A DNA stretch of 64,000 nucleotides from Ancylostoma caninum. Taxonomy: Eukaryota > Nematoda > Chromadorea > Rhabditida > Ancylostomatidae. Of this stretch, positions 1 through 12,184 are shown piece after piece. A program made the position numbers and the translations under genes. Location: positions 1,970,001 through 2,034,000 of the forward strand of contig JBAJFG010000604.1 in the NCBI GenBank assembly GCA_037903475.1, read 5' to 3'. The first letter of the stretch is position 1; every line of letters starts with the position of its first letter. A model generated the notes under the pieces. The model did not search any database. It was not told where the DNA came from and saw only the letters and a program-made list of their open reading frames with translations.

Positions 1-436
1 ATAATATTAGAACCTATAAAAGACGTGATCTGTGGACTCTCAGAGAAAAAAAAAGAACCTAAGAGCAGCCCAAAGTGAAGGCCGGACTACACAATGGCTA
101 AGTTCAAGTGCCTTTCACATTTCTTTGTATTGTGGTGTCCGAATGCTGCGGATGTGTAGAACATCGTATCAGGTGAAGACATGTGAATGCTCATTTTCCT
201 TCTGCAATGCATAACTGGCTAACCAAATCTTGTAGCTCCACGCTAATAAAACACATCGAAACTGTTTACATATTTATTAATGAAGATTTGCAGCGATATT
301 TATTAATGGGACATTAAGCAATGTTCTAGTCACTGGCAAAAATACCTTGAGAATGCAAGAAAAATTAAACAGAAAAAAATTCATGCACAAAACCACAGTC
401 GAGCACCTTCACTAATGAATAGTAAACGGAAATCTT
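1..436. other. No feature recognised
   Basis: AT-rich sequence with scattered stops in all frames. I see no splice-bounded exon, repeat end or RNA gene. It would be the 3' flank of the C6-like exon that follows on the minus strand. Confidence 0.5.
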
Positions 437-613
437 TTAAGATGTGCTTGTAGTAATAGACTCCGGAGTTTCCGGCGTTTCGCATGAAATGACTTCATTT
501 TTCTCCAAACGTATTTGCTGTTCGTCGTTACTCAGTAGCCACATTCCGTTGGTGCACAACAACCGCGGATTGTCCCCAGCAACAACATGTTCACGAGAAT
601 CTAATTCGCCATT
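437..613 (-). CDS. C6-domain (DUF281)-like secreted protein, terminal exon
   Basis: This is a 59-codon exon with a strong acceptor (TTTTCAG at 614-620, minus strand) and a TAA stop at its low end. The peptide begins NGELDSREHVV and contains LLCTNGMW and EVISC. That matches the last block of the C6 domain (a Cys, an aromatic about four residues later, then a final Cys), as also seen in the exon at 8839-9156. The intron enters in phase 0 at the equivalent position in both genes. C6 proteins are nematode-specific, cysteine-rich and secreted, with unknown molecular role. I did not find the upstream exons with confidence. The 919-1566 and 1569-2303 transposons lie where they would be, so the gene may be broken or have long introns. 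The family call is by pattern, not by search. Confidence 0.45.
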   Translation of the reverse strand, partial: NGELDSREHVVAGDNPRLLCTNGMWLLSNDEQQIRLEKNEVISCETPETPESITTSTS

Positions 614-918
614 CTGAAAATAATGCAGCCTGGGGGAGCTCCTGCCATAGTCGTGGAGATAAAAACAGCGCTGCAGCTGCTGTATTCGCAAATTATCTTG
701 TCAATTCTTCTGTTGGAAAATTGTATTGAGAAGTGGAGTACGGGAAAAATATGAATTCTTTAGGCCCTTATTGCCATTATCATCGTCATTTATGAAATGT
801 CTCATTCTTAGTTCCAAAGTTTCGACTTTTGTAACTCAGGCAACGTACACTACAATCACTTCAAATATGCACCTGTGATATCAGCACAGCTTTGTCATCG
901 TAGCGGCGGCTTGCTTAA

Positions 919-1566
919 CCCATTGACGACCGCGCCCATTTTTGCGTGTCTGGCGCGTGGGACCAACGCCCCTTTCAAGAGTGCGGCGCCCGCGGAGTTG
1001 CACACCGTTACGATAAGATAATTCGGACTAAAACAGATAATTTTGCAGAAACAATTTTGAAATCTTGTTCCAGAAGATTACAAGTATCATCGGACAAAAA
1101 AGTAGAGATTCTAAACGCTTCTGGATTTCATTAAGACCGAAGGAAGTTTGTAGAGGGTGTTTTTAGTGTTATAAGGGAGTGTCCAGGGACTATACACGTT
1201 CCCAAGGCTCTAGTCTGACTAATAAGGAAGCGCAGGATGTAACGAACGTGATTCTGTGTAGGAAATATGGCTTTTGCACAGAGTAATTCCATTCACAACA
1301 AAAGAAATGTGAAGCAGTCTTCCTCGACTTCAAAATTCCATCCTTTTCATGATGTTTGTCGCAATAAGGGAGAACTCCTCCTTGAACTGCACTTGTTTGA
1401 GACCTTTTTAGGAAGGATTTTAACCATTCCATATTGAAATGCTGCAAAATGCTTCGAAAATAAGGTCTAGTACTTGCCAAAAAGGGCGCGGCTCACCGGT
1501 GAGCCGCGCGGTCCCACGCGGCCGAAAAAGCGCGGCTCACCGGTGAGCCACGCGGTCGTCAATGGG
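919..1566. mobile_element. piggyBac-type (TTAA) non-autonomous element
   Basis: The 648-bp element starts CCCATTGACGACCGCG (919-934) and ends with the exact reverse complement (1551-1566). It is flanked on both sides by TTAA (915-918 and 1567-1570). TTAA target duplications and CCC-starting tips are hallmarks of the piggyBac superfamily. No transposase is present, so it would depend on an enzyme from elsewhere. Inside the right end is a tandem duplication with the palindrome CGGCTCACCGGTGAGCCG. Confidence 0.85.
1479..1566. repeat. Subterminal tandem duplication with palindromes
   Basis: Two copies of a roughly 43-bp unit (1479-1523, 1524-1566) make the right end of the piggyBac-type element. 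Each contains the palindrome GGCTCACCGGTGAGCC. A related GC-rich stretch lies inside the left tip. Repeated subterminal palindromes are often transposase-binding sites; that role here is inference. Confidence 0.7.
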
Positions 1567-1568
1567 TT

Positions 1569-2303
1569 AAAGGCAGCACCCACGAAAAACTTTGTCACTC
1601 AGGTTTTAGAGCGATCTTGGGTTTCTGACTATGTGGAGCATGTATATTATAATTTATATTGTGGTCAATTTTTTCAGAACTCAAATTAAAATGGTTTTTG
1701 AATGCTACCAATTTGCTGCATTATAGCAATTCGGCCGAGTTACGCTGGTGGAGTAGATCAAGGAAGTCGATGACGCTGCCTTTATTGTCAACGAATTTCT
1801 TGGCGCAACTGGATAATGGACTAATTTTCCAGCTTTCCTGGAAGAGAAAAAGCACAAACAAAAGGGAAATAGAATGTTCACCACAGATACATGCCTTAAG
1901 AAAAGAAACAAAACTTATGATTAAGTGTGAAGAGCTAACGAACAGAAATTTATATCATAACTGGAAATTTGAAAGTTCTGGGAAAAAGAAGCGATCATAC
2001 CGTCCAACAACAATTGAGAGGGCGTAGGTGGGGGAATCAGATCATCACAATGTGAAACTTCTGGAAATGAGCATGGAAAACAAACTTCATCTTGGGAAAA
2101 CTGAGTGACTGCGGCAGAAATCAGCTGATTCGGATCGCGCCACATCTCACCCCGCGGATGCCCGGATACCAAGTCTAACTTGTTGAATCTTGGGAACGCT
2201 GATGCCTTCGGCGGTGCAACTTGCGTAAAATTACTGGGACTATCAACCAGACTCCAAAACATTCAAAATTTTGGACATGAAGATTATCGTGGGTGCTGCC
2301 TTT
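1569..2303. mobile_element. MITE, family A (AAAGGCAGCACCCACG tips)
   Basis: The left tip AAAGGCAGCACCCACG (1569-1584) is mirrored by CGTGGGTGCTGCCTTT (2288-2303). Other copies or parts are at 33634-33720, 35009-35454 and 61340-61500, so this is a dispersed family. The piggyBac-type element abuts its left tip: the TTAA target overlaps the first two A's. The minus strand carries an open stretch (1921-2262) with a Cys-x2-Cys-x7-Cys pattern and a plausible donor near 2023; I could not decide whether that is a captured exon or chance. Confidence 0.65.
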
Positions 2304-4914
2304 GAGATAACGGGTCAAAAGAATTCTGGGCGATGAAGGAGTTGGGTCGTCTTCAACATTGTGCTCAAAAATTTCCTAGCAAGAGGTGGTATATGAGCAG
2401 AGTTTCCCAGCCCTGCTCCTGCAGTTTAAGCAGCTTCTTGCGGAAGTGATAAGAAGTCGTACCTATTTGGAATTCCTTGGAGGGGGTATCTGTGGGAAAT
2501 TCGCCCATTGACGCATTTTTCCTGTTTAATAATCTCGGATAGTGCGGGTTAGTGCGCTCAAGCACGCCTGGTTTGGGGCCTATCCTCTTTCTCCACAGCC
2601 ATCACCTCATTGTTATTCAAGTCCATCACAAAGCTCACTTCACAGCTTTGTATATCCTAAGTACAAATTCGCAAAGAATTCCGTTCAGTGCTACTATCGC
2701 TCATAACATGTCGCTCAAACACTTCAGTGGTATTTTTCTAATGCCTGAAAGATGTAACTCATTGTTGATAACGACGTGATTTTTTGTCTTTCCTGTATAA
2801 AGTTTCAGAAAAATTGTTCTGAAAGAAAAATTCGAAGGTTTTCAGGCCAACGTATCAAGGGAGTGATTTCGGAGGGAGGATCACAAGCAGAGCAAAATTT
2901 GGAACTGGCCAAATGGCGCTTCTGAGATATCAACAATCAAACTGATCACTTTGAGAAATCCTACTATTCTCTTCTTGACGACCTACTATACCTAATATAA
3001 AGACTAATTTCATATTGATCTTTGTTTTGCAGACCCTGAAGATTCTTCTACTCCTTATCATGAGCTAAGCTGCACAGATAATTGCCATAGGGATGAGATG
3101 CTTGCAACGAAGAACAGATCTCTACGTATTAAACGGTGAACGAGTAATGAGAATATGTTTGTCTATCGCCGAGGTACTCATCACCTGCGAGATTCGACTG
3201 AATTGTAACTCTTTTTGCTCTACAGATTGGTGTCGGTCTCAAATATAAGGACTCGTAGAAAAAAAAAAGTGACGGAAAACAGTTTTCATTATAGGCTTTC
3301 ACTCCTACGTTATTTCGCTTGATATCGCGAATGAAAATTCAAGAGCGATTGAACAACAAGCGTAAAGTCCACATCAAAAACTAAGGCTCGAACATCTCTC
3401 ATTTATTGACTAATCATTTTTACAGGAGCAGCTGACCTCATATTACACCACTCGTGCTAAATCCGAGCTAACAATGTAGGCACATTGTCGTTTTAAGAAA
3501 GCAAAGCTCACATCCCATCCACTAAAGGCGATGCCTCACCACAATTCTTCTTGGGAAACTCTTCAAAATGTAGAAACTGCTTGAGCTCTTGGAGAAAGGC
3601 GTGCAAGAAACGTCAAGAAAGCTTGAAGAGCACCATTTCCGGAGGCCTTCTGCGACAAGAGCGGACAAGGCTACCGCCAGCAGTTAGCGCTCCACAAGTG
3701 TGTCTTATGGGGGAAGGCTCTATTCCCTATATGGTTTTTGGTGTTACGGTACTTTTCCTCCGCTCTACTCTTTACCGGTAGTGGAGTACAAAACAGCAGA
3801 GAACAGAACAGAACAGAAAAGAGCTCACGATGGGTTTTCCATATTTCTAATGCGACCGCAGGAAAGAGCGAAACGAGTTGGCAGAGACTATATGAGTAGA
3901 AGGTAGGAGCATAATTTCTTGTACAACGTTTGCTCAACGATTTCTCCGTCACGAACCCAGACGTTGTTTTGCTCTCTAATCCGCTGAATAATGAGAGATT
4001 TGAAGTATCTTCGTTTTGCAGGAGACCTTGACTTTAGAGCAGTTGGCTTGGAGCACACTTTTAAAAATTGCAGGTTTTTACGACAAATCGGCTTGCAAAA
4101 TGCACAACCCTAAGAGAGAGCTTTGGTGGCAATAAAATTCGGGAAACACAAGAAAAACCATAACCAACCAACAGCGAACAGAGTTTTGAAGTTCAACAGC
4201 AGCTTAAGATAAAAATGGAACAGAAGAAATACTAATGAAAAAACCACGCCTACTCCACTTTCCCATTACAGCCGTCTTTTACATAATTCGCTTTAAAAAA
4301 TTTCCTCGGAAAACTTAGCAACAGCCAGTATGTGGAAACAATGTAGAAACTAGATTAAACGTGCTGAACATTAACCGTAAAAGACCATAGATAGACCCAG
4401 GAATGGGCAAACTGTGACTTGGGACGTGGTTTTCTCACCCAATCTAGGTTTGCAACAATTTTTCTCCTTTCTGTTAGCAGACTGTCGGGCCCTAGGTGAT
4501 TGTCTCGCACGGCGGAGGCAATATTTTTGTTTACAAGACGAAGGAATGCTTCATTTCATTCGGCATCGCTATTAAGAACTGCTTCCGCTGTATTACGCAG
4601 AAATTTTGAAAACTGTGTATTGGCCAGCCCTTAGCGGTAGCAAATCATTTATCAAATCTCAGAGTCATAGATTTTTGAAGCACTTATGCATACTACGACT
4701 TGAGGGAGGAGGGATGAGACAATATACGATGTAGCAGGCTACCCGATTAAATTCTTTCCTGTCCAAAACTTGAAAATGGCGGCCGTCGAAGTCTTCGTGT
4801 GTGTGATGCTGCGTTGTGACTTCAGGGTTCACAGGATGTAGTACTCGCATCTATTCGTGAAATATTGCGAAAAAAAAACAATAAAAAATCAACGGAATCG
4901 AGGAGAGGTAGGGG
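2304..4914. other. No gene recognised
   Basis: I looked for spliced exons on both strands and saw only short open stretches without good acceptor and donor pairs or family motifs. No terminal repeats or arrays were visible. It probably holds old, unrecognisable repeat and intergenic DNA. Confidence 0.5.
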
Positions 4915-4977
4915 TACCCAGGATCAGTAATACCCCCTAGGCGTGCTTACCTAGGAGGTACTTACTGATCTTGGGTA
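4915..4977. repeat. 27/28-bp inverted repeat (hairpin)
   Basis: The left arm 4915-4941 (starts TACCCAGGATCAG, ends CCTAGG) pairs with the right arm 4950-4977 (starts CCTAGGAGG, ends CTTGGGTA). The loop is about 8 bases, with a few mismatches and one bulge. It could be a decayed palindromic MITE or a transcribed hairpin; nothing nearby decides. Confidence 0.75.
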
Positions 4978-6779
4978 GATTGGGTGCTGAGTATTCGTCA
5001 TCGATGCTCTGCTCACATGTGGCTGAGAGTTCTTTGTCTTCGTTCTACAGCAAAGATACCCTGGCACTCTATTCCATCATACTCATTCTGACTGCAAGTC
5101 GAAAACTAAGATGCGTACTGCGTTCTGAGACTCCACGCTCCGAGGTACGTAAGTTAGTCATAATAAAAATTACTGGAAGAACAAATATCACACAAGTCTA
5201 TTCATGTTGGATAGATACCCAAGAAAATTGGCTGGCGGTCGCTGTAGCGAGAAATGATGATGTCAAGTGCAGGGTGCGGCATATATAATGTGTCGAATTT
5301 TGTCTCTGGTTCCATGCTCGTAGCGATGGAGCTTCTCACCCTAAATTTTGTCTTTGATATTGTCTCTGCCTATCCTTCAAGTTTCTCAAGTTTCGTTATC
5401 GTATATCAACATGTTCAAATTTGAAAAGAGCTGAGATCGTCCAATGAGGCCTCACCGTACAGTTTTGTTCCTTGATTGGCTATCTTTTGCAGCAACACGA
5501 CCGCGTCGCCCACTTTGCTTTATGATCTTCTGATGTTGAAGGCTTTTCCCATGCACATGTCATACAGGTGTCGCAGTTCCACAACCCGCGAAAATCCTCA
5601 AGAAAAGAACCCACTGCGAAGTGAGGGGAAAGGGTTAGGCGCATACAGAGCCATGAGCTTTGCAGACGGCGATGAATACCACTGGTCACTGAGGAGGTCT
5701 TGATGGTACGCTACAATAACCAGAAATAGCATTTTCATAGCGGAGCGCGTTAGGTTGAGAGTAGACAGAATTCAGTAATGCTACTTGGAAGGGCCAAAAA
5801 TGGGGGTCGACCATGCTCTCTGAAACGATGCTCTGCTGTTCAATGTGGAGCAGAGCTTCATGGGTGGAGATCATTCAGTGCATGCGCAGTTCTCCGGAGA
5901 ATCGGAGGCGATAGGAAGGATCTGTCGTGCAGAGCACGTTAGACGTCTATCTTCATTCAAAATAATCCTTTTGAAAGTAACCACCTTCCTGAGGTTTCCA
6001 GTGGATAAGAGAAAAAAAAACAGCTTTCTGCCAAAGATAAGGGTACTTCGGAGTAGCAGGCTTAACTGTTAATTTACCCGCAAAAAAATGAGTCTGCTAG
6101 GTTAGCATCGCTCGAGGAACGAGGCGCAGAACACAAGGTGAGCGCTAGTTGCGTCAACTCCCGGCAGAAAAATGGTGAGCCAACTGCCTTGACATGGATA
6201 AGATGAATATGTCACCGGGGAAGCATAGAGGTGTGGAAATACGCTGAGTAATGCACTGGTGCCACGAATGTAGGATCACTCGTCGGAAAGAACAAGGTCG
6301 TGCTTAAGTAAACAATATTGAAGAGCAATTAGAGATCCAGCATGTAGCATGTAGCGAGAGTTATTAACAAATAATTCTACACAGCATTTATGCCGCACCA
6401 TGTAGTGTGATCGTGATAATGGTAGGGAGCGAGACCACAACAGTCACTACTGAGGTGGCATAGGGATGGCGCCAACCAATTGTGGAGAAAGCGCTACGTT
6501 GCGGGTAGAATGTTGTATTAGGTGCGTGCAAAAGTTCCGGGGCAGTTGGTGGTATTTCATCGTTTGATGTTGTTTTGCTCCTTGCGATTTCCATATCCTG
6601 CAGCCTTTTTCATATGTACTGGTAGCCTGATACCTCTGCCACCGATAACACTTTTGGCTCGGATCTAAGTCACAGCGCTGCTGTATTTTAGCCATAATAC
6701 TAATGTTAGGTACATTCGCCAAATTTGTGGAATTTTGCTTTATGAATTCAAATTCGGACGATCTGCGAGGGACCAACTC
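4978..6779. other. No gene recognised
   Basis: This stretch has short open frames only. The longest minus-strand one (6447-6776) has no acceptor or donor logic and no motif I recognise. Confidence 0.45.
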
Positions 6780-7230
6780 ACAGTGTCAACTTTTCGTTCG
6801 TGCAGGGTATCTTATCCAAAATGCCAACGATTGTGAAATCTATACGGGAAGGGAGCACGGAAAATGCTCCACGAGCTAGCTAGTACTCAATCTTCAAATA
6901 GGCCATCGAAAAAGCTACTTTGAATCAGATCTAGTATAAAGTGTGCAGGACATTACGAGGTAATGACCCAAATATGTCCCGTCACTTGAAGAAAATCGAT
7001 AAGAAGAGAAGAGTGAGTAAACGGATTTTGTGTGAACTGAGCGAAGAACACCAGTGTCGCCACCTGGACGACTGCATACATTCGATCTACTGATTTTCTA
7101 GCAAGCTGTTTCTTGGAGGGATTCTTATTAGTAATGCAGTGTGGGTCATGTACGTTAATAGGAAGACGTCGTTTCAGGATCTAGATATCAGCGACATACC
7201 CAAAAAGGGGACAAACCATGGCTACCCGTT
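6780..7230 (+). pseudogene. Decayed mariner transposase fragment
   Basis: From about 6976 the plus strand reads SRHLKKIDKK, then ELSEEHQCRHLDDC, then after a stop ILISNAVWVMYVNRK. This follows the order of a mariner transposase linker: the SRHLK...K motif after the helix-turn-helix, the HELSE...R block, and the block before the first catalytic Asp (D.IVTCDEKW.LY.N), here degraded with the DEKW residues lost. Stops and frameshifts make it a relic. No terminal repeats were found around it, so its limits are approximate. Confidence 0.45.
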
Positions 7231-7499
7231 TAGAAAATTTTTTGTCCTTTTCTGGTCAGAAACTTTATAAGCCGCATCGAATTTTGTTTTTCAAAAGATT
7301 CACAGTTATTGTGGAGTGATACGCTCTTTTGTCGAGAGTAATCATGGGAGAACTCTCAAATATAATGCCAGAACAGGCAAGCAAGGATGGCAGCTCATAC
7401 TGGGCGCAGATTTTCGTTCCTTTGGGTTGATATAGGTAAGTAAATGACTTGCCTAAGCTCATCCAAAAATCTTTCCGAACGCCTAACCACATTCCTCGC

Positions 7500-7690
7500 C
7501 TATGCTAAGTGGGCACAGCGTTCCCGGCCGCACTTCCAAATCCGTGCCGCACCCGCACGCATATCGTCTGACCGACCATTGCACTGAGTCACGGTTTTAC
7601 CCGGGCCTCAGCTGGCCTGACGAGCCTCACAGAGCTCGCTGGTCTTCGCCGGAGCGGAGATACGACTAAGCTCTGACGCTCAACCACTTA
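7500..7690. repeat. Dispersed GC-rich repeat, copy 1
   Basis: This GC-rich island contains TTTACCCGGGCCTC, then a TGGCC block, and ends near CTTCGCC. The same succession of blocks occurs at 58020-58220 (TTTCACCCGGGCCTCGG, TTGGCCAGACAAG). I could not assign it to a class. The DNA on both sides (7231-7500 and 7690-8042) shows no gene. Confidence 0.4.
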
Positions 7691-8042
7691 CTTACATACT
7701 CCTTCCAGGGGGCGGGGCGCCAAGTGTCATATATGTTTCCGTCTTCTTCGAAGCTGTACCAGTATCGCATAGGCTCTAGATAAGAAGAGTTATCATAAGG
7801 CTTGAGACGTGAGAATTCTGTTCTAGGTCAGCTTGAAGGGCTCCAAATGTTGGGTTTGTCAGAAAAATGGGAGAGCTTTTCGCATAATCGTGCCTAACAA
7901 CTAACTTGCTTAGGGTATGAAATGCTGCAATGTCTAAGAGAGTACTGCGAACAATCACGCTGATGTCTGAAGAATCTCGAATCCCTTTGATTTTCTCTTC
8001 CATATTCTAACGATCCTTCTAAGGGTGATGCCTCAAATGATG

Positions 8043-8491
8043 TACAGTCTGTTCACTAGAAGCGCGCACTGGAGATCACGTTCTAGTGGAAAGCGGCGGC
8101 GTGACAAGAGTGGCCGGTCAACTCCCTATTCGTTAGCAGCGAGTGACAAGCGCTTTCAGAGTTGTGCCGCGCCGCGCTGTGTGATGAAGGATAGGGCGCG
8201 GCTGGAGCAGCGAGTGTGGGGGCTTTCAGAGATTTTGCCTCGCGCGAGCCGTCCGCGGCATTTTGCAAGCTCGCTCTGCGAGTCGCAGGGCAGAATGGTC
8301 TGGGGTATTCTCTGCACGCGGCAAATCCAGCGCAACTTCGAGAGCGACAAGCGCGCGAGTCACTTCTCGCGCCACGCAGCGCCGCGCATCGGAAAATGTA
8401 CGAAAGCCGCTATAGGCTTCTCGGCTTCTCGTGCCACGCCGGCGCATTCGATTGGAGCGTGATCTGCAGTGCTCCAGGTGAACAGACTGTA
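8043..8491. mobile_element. 449-bp GC-rich TIR element (MITE)
   Basis: The ends are imperfect inverted repeats of about 60 bp. The left end starts TACAGTCTGTTCAC at 8043 and contains GGAGATCACG. The right end, read in reverse, starts TACAGTCTGTTCAC from 8491 and contains GCAGATCACG. The interior is strikingly CpG-rich compared with its flanks and contains no transposase. I could not identify a target duplication or the superfamily. ATGTACAGTCTGTT also occurs near 58440, hinting at another copy. Confidence 0.75.
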
Positions 8492-8838
8492 GCATGACAT
8501 ACATTGAAAATCAGCAGCTGATTACGTCGAAGACATATCTTACACATTCGCTTTACCATCCGCATATGTTTCCTCAGATTCGAATGTTCACATCTTAGGA
8601 CTTCAGAAACCGTAAAAGTGAACTTGTCGTGATGATCTCCTTTTTTGATGTTCATGTTGTTAGGCAATCAGCACGATGATGCCACTATACTGCTCATAGT
8701 GAAATATTTGTTACCTCATCTGGTAGGACTAGTTATATCAGCATAGAAACTTGCTGGATGCAAACAACACAAACCTCTTGCCTCTTGCGAATAAAGAGAT
8801 GATTTCCTTTCAGACAGTGAAGCTTTGAAGTACAATCA

Positions 8839-9398
8839 TCAAGGGACTTTCCAGGAATTACGTCGCCACATGCTGTGAGGCTCATACATATTTGCCGGGG
8901 AGCAGGATATGAACAGGAGCAGTTTAACGCAGGCTCTTGCTGTGGACCTTAATAGAAGGTGCAAGATAAATGATTTCTCGATGCGTTCTGTCATTAAACC
9001 GTCCTTTGTGGTATTAATAGTATAATTTAAGCAATGACCTTTGCTGAGGCATGCCATGCTCTCAATTTGATGAGCATTTTGACCATCATCGAATGTCCAC
9101 TGCTCACCACATCGGACATCTTCCGGATAAATCACTGTGCTCGTGCCGGATTTGAGCTGTACTCTAAATTAAAATTGAAAGTGGTTAACGACAGCTAAGA
9201 GCAGAAACGCATAAACGAACAGCAGATCGGTTCCCGGACACTCAACCACAGAGTATTTGCAGCCGGATGTGTCATCTGTTTTGGTTCCAATAATAGGTGT
9301 GGAACATTCGTAGTTTTGAGGGCAACTGTCCACAGAAATGTCCTGAAGAGGCGAGCATGTCTTGCAGATGGCCGTACCGTGTGCTAATGAAATCGCTC
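8839..9398 (-). CDS. C6-domain (DUF281) secreted protein, partial gene model
   Basis: Two exons are supported: 9217-9398 and 8839-9156. The first has acceptor TTCCAG, enters in phase 1 and encodes AICKTCSPLQDISVDSCPQ, then NYECS, then SGCKYSVVECPGTDLLF. The intron (donor GTTTAT, acceptor GTACAG, about 60 nt) is phase 0. The second exon encodes LKSGTSTVIYPEDVRCGEQW, then IESMACLSK, and stays open to a stop at 8839. The spacing CxxC, Cx5C, GC...VxCP, VxCG..W, ...C is the C6 (DUF281) pattern of nematode cysteine-rich secreted proteins. The function of the family is unknown. The signal-peptide exon was not found between 9400 and 9900. Compared with the gene at 37732-38355, the phase-1 entry and phase-0 exit introns are conserved, which strengthens both models. 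The exact 3' end could differ if there is another intron. Confidence 0.6.
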
Positions 9399-9408
9399 CT
9401 GGAACAGG

Positions 9409-10234
9409 CTTGTTATGAATTCGTTGCTTAGAGAAGCTTTGACTCCACGTTCCATGTTTTTCTTGTGGTAAAACTTATTCACATTGTCGAGCCTATCTCT
9501 ACAAGTACTGCTCCACACAGGTTGTTATGCAATACTCTTATTTGCCAACTTTTCAGCAACCCACAGTTTTCAAGGCCTGAATGTAGGCTATTTTTTTACG
9601 AAATTGCGTTCTACCACATCAAACATTCCTTTGGATATGGGAATTCAGTACATTTTGACTAGCCAACATTGAATACGAGACCTGGAGATGAACTCACGAT
9701 GTTCCACCAGTGAGGCGGAGAAGTTATCCGCATCGCAATACGAGTGTGTAATGAGTGAATATTGAGCATGAGTCTTTGGTGGCAATGTTATAAGTCGCAT
9801 AATGGGACGAAGGGCATAGGATCACTACTCATCCATATGTGCTCATTTCTGTTGTTCTTTCTGGGGTTTTGCCCTGAGAAAACATTACACAAACTTGTAA
9901 AAAATTGATCCACTCCCAGGCCTTAGAATGGCGTTTTCGAAACGTTGGCAAATAAAAGTATATAATAACAACCTGTGTGGCGGAACATTTGAAGGAAGTA
10001 GTTTTAACTTTAAGCTGCACTATTATGTTAGAGAACAATTTTGTAGTAAGATAATAACAATTTTGTTGGCTCTGAACAGAGAGGAGCACTTCGCTAATTT
10101 TAGGGGTAAGAATTTCTGAGATGGAACTTTTTTGAGATCAAGAGACTCTCCTCAATCTGAAATCGTTTGTTGTTTGTGGGTTTTTGAATTTTTGATAATC
10201 ACTTGAAAATGCTTGGAAAGAATGCAGTGAAGTT
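9409..10234. other. Upstream flank of the C6 gene; no gene seen
   Basis: The first exon of the minus-strand C6 gene should lie here, but no open frame with a signal peptide ending in a phase-1 donor is obvious. GTGAGT at 9688-9693 (minus) is a possible donor, but its upstream frame does not look like a signal peptide. Confidence 0.4.
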
Positions 10235-10529
10235 TGTGCCGGTATAGACGGCACCGTCTTTAGATGTAATCTGTAGTATCTTATACAGTTCTGTATTGCC
10301 CAGATGAGGGCCATCATTCGTGACCCAGCTGATATGCTTATGTGCCTATCCCAGGTACTTCATGTACTATGCCTTACCACGCCCCTTTTATGTTAGCATT
10401 CTACCAGAGCACCGTTAGGTGCAGGTCGGACGAATAAAGATCCGTACCATCCGTGTAAAACACACAAAAAGGGAGCCACCCACCCTCCCAAAACACAGGC
10501 TCCACCCAACCGCCTAGTTAGCCACCACA
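10235..10529 (+). repeat. 5' LTR
   Basis: TG...CA, 295 bp. It contains AATAAAG at about 10434, a possible poly(A) signal. It matches the 12185 copy closely. Confidence 0.85.
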
Positions 10530-10897
10530 TTATACGGTGCATCGGCCAAATATAGACCGATAAAGTGCCTTGCTTCCCAGCAAGAGCACGACAGGTTAGC
10601 CAAGTCTAACCTTGGGACTCTGAAGCCCTAAATTCATCTGTGCCTTGTTCCAAGCAATTGCACAGCTGGTTAGCTAAGTCTAACCTTCGGCTACCGCTGC
10701 CCAAATTATCTGCTCAAAAGCAGCAGTTGGCTCAACAGAATTCAAAATTTCAGAAAAAGAGTCCCAAACGACCGAGTACAGGCTAAAAAGCAGTCATACT
10801 CCTGATATTCTGGCGAAAATAAGCCCAACTGCCAAATATAGGTCAGAAAGCTCTTAAACCTGGGAATTCATAGACTAAAAATCGGTCGTTCTAGAGA

Positions 10898-11872
10898 ATG
10901 CTTCCAGAAAATCCCACCATGTCGCTGTATTCTCAGAAAATAAAGATCTTATACAGTTCAGCAACACTCAGAATCATACTGAGGAAGTATGAACAGTGTG
11001 GTGAGAAAACGAGTTTTCCAGAAAGTGACCAGGAGAAATACAAAAAAAAACCTTCCGAAAACTTGTATTGGTTGAGATCATGCCTTGCTGAGGTAAAAAC
11101 AAGCATAATATCACTTCAATCAGAAGTTGATGACATCGAGGAGATCTAAACTTATGAGAGATCCAAAAATGTGCAGGAAAGAATACTGCTCGAGATAGAA
11201 GAGCTCGACAAAAAAGCCAACTCCTACCAGCTACTTAAAGATGCAGATAGGTTTGTTCAATCTGTAGAAGACCGAATAGCTGATGCCAAAGTTATCATTG
11301 TACGAATCAATTCAAGGCGATATTCGGAACGGTGCAAGCTAAACAATGGTTCTTTACTGCTTGAATCAAATGCAAAGAGAACCTCAATCCAAGAACATGC
11401 ACAAGCTGTCCAAAGCATGCCAGCAGCAAACGAGGTGAATATTCGGTCGACCACAACTCTAGCCGACAGTACGGGATGTTCCAGTGCACGTTCTCCTACT
11501 TATCCAACAATTTCTGAAGAAGTAGATGAGGAAGGAGTTGATCTGAGGTCTCTCCAAAATACAAGCAGTCTTGAAGACGGAACTTTCAATCTTAACAGTA
11601 AAAAATATGCAGTGAATTGCAGACTGGCTTCGAAAGAATTATCCATGCTCAGTAAATCTGAAGTCACCCCAGAAGGTAACGGCGAGGCCATTCTAACTAT
11701 CGCAGCGATAGTGCCAATGACAAAAACGTGCACTGAGCCACGAGAACACATGGAAGAAAATGAGTGCGGCACTGCCAAGAATGAAAAACTTGCCAACATG
11801 TTGAAAAGTGCGACTGTTGCGCATAAGCGCTCAGCCCATACTAGGGCAAAAATCGAAACAGAAAGGCGATAA
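10898..11872 (+). pseudogene. Gag-like coiled-coil ORF with an internal stop
   Basis: One frame runs from 10898 to 11872 with a single TAA at 11147-11149. The N-terminal part (about residues 60-160) is rich in Leu, Glu and Lys with heptad spacing (for example ILLEIEELDKKANSYQ), predicting coiled coils. The C-terminal part is Ser/Thr- and Glu-rich. It sits between two LTRs just after the 5' LTR, the position of gag. I see no zinc knuckle and no pol downstream. The frame stops about 310 bp before the 3' LTR. The internal stop says the copy is dead unless the frame restarts at 11171. Calling it gag is inference from position. Confidence 0.6.
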
Positions 11873-12184
11873 AATACCTTTCAACGAACGACCACCTCGC
11901 TACTAGGATTCCGCTAATTACTACGACTCTCTCTGCTCTTCGATGCTCCGCCATTTTCCTGCCGCCAATGCGTTCACACCTGCACGACCGCCACTTCACA
12001 GCTACGACATTCTACACCTTCATGGACTCGACGACATAAACCTGCACTAAAGATCGTCTCGCGGAAGAGAAGGTCGTTAATCCAATTAATTATCTGCGTA
12101 GACGTTTGATATTCCTCCTTTTGTATGATGATATCTCTGTTTTGGTTTTTCCCCCATGTTTCTCTTCGTTTTGTCGCGCCGGAA

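Noticed and set aside
1921..2262. Minus ORF with C-x2-C-x7-C and a GTATGA donor as upstream exon of the 437-613 C6 gene
   Set aside because: It lies inside the TIR-bounded MITE, and the cysteine and intron positions do not match the other two C6 genes. Kept only as a note.
9829..10119. Opposed ORFs as signal exon of the C6 gene
   Set aside because: No leader ending in a phase-1 donor; frames look like chance in AT-rich DNA.
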